From an uncultured Planctomycetaceae bacterium (GTDB lineage: Bacteria; Planctomycetota; Planctomycetia; Pirellulales; Lacipirellulaceae), in assembly GCA_937860165.1 (NCBI GenBank), contig CALMBE010000813.1, positions 1-6,000 on the forward strand: a stretch of DNA of 6,000 bases. The letters are read 5' to 3'. The position numbers and the translations under genes were made by a program. This document shows positions 5,993 to 6,000 of the stretch, piece by piece (the first letter of the stretch is position 1; every line of letters starts with the position of its first letter). The notes under the pieces are model-generated. The model had not been told where the DNA came from. It saw only the letters and a list, made by a program, of their open reading frames with translations, and ran no database searches.

Positions 5993-6000
5993 TTCCCGCA

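Overview
The window reads as bacterial chromosome with every recognisable gene on the minus strand. From high to low coordinates the order is: a Phd/YefM antitoxin, a PIN-domain (VapC-like) toxin, a very small possible gene, a second Phd/YefM-like antitoxin, priA (primosomal helicase), a membrane sensor histidine kinase with a c-type haem motif, and rnhA (ribonuclease HI). The left five-sixths (about 1-4940) suggests a planctomycete of the Pirellulales type. The reasons are moderate GC, weak or absent Shine-Dalgarno sites, a CxxCH/DUF3365-like histidine kinase, and short heptad repeats between genes. This is inference from style, not a phylogenetic result.

The right end (about 4945-6000) looks different. 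It is visibly richer in GC, and its proteins resemble chromosomal toxin-antitoxin modules common in Alphaproteobacteria. It holds one complete antitoxin-toxin pair (5302-5992). Next to it is a decayed second module: an antitoxin frame (4973-5176) whose good ribosome site points to a GTG one frame away, and a short PIN-like C-terminal fragment (about 4942-5007). That fragment runs in frame straight into the N-terminus of PriA. The join is the most notable point of the window. It could be a real insertion and deletion event that put a conserved replication-restart helicase behind a toxin-antitoxin locus, or it could be an assembly chimera.

The housekeeping genes appear intact. PriA keeps its Walker motifs and eight zinc-binding cysteines. 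RNase HI keeps all catalytic residues. The histidine kinase keeps its sensor, HAMP, HisKA and ATPase parts but has no response regulator beside it. The two larger gaps hold short elements. Gap 542-715 holds a perfect 12-bp palindrome flanked by a 6-bp direct repeat. Gap 2486-2712 holds a candidate promoter, a leader hairpin and a GTGGC heptad array. The same kind of array follows the stop codon of rnhA. No rRNA, tRNA, CRISPR array, transposase or convincing intrinsic terminator was seen.
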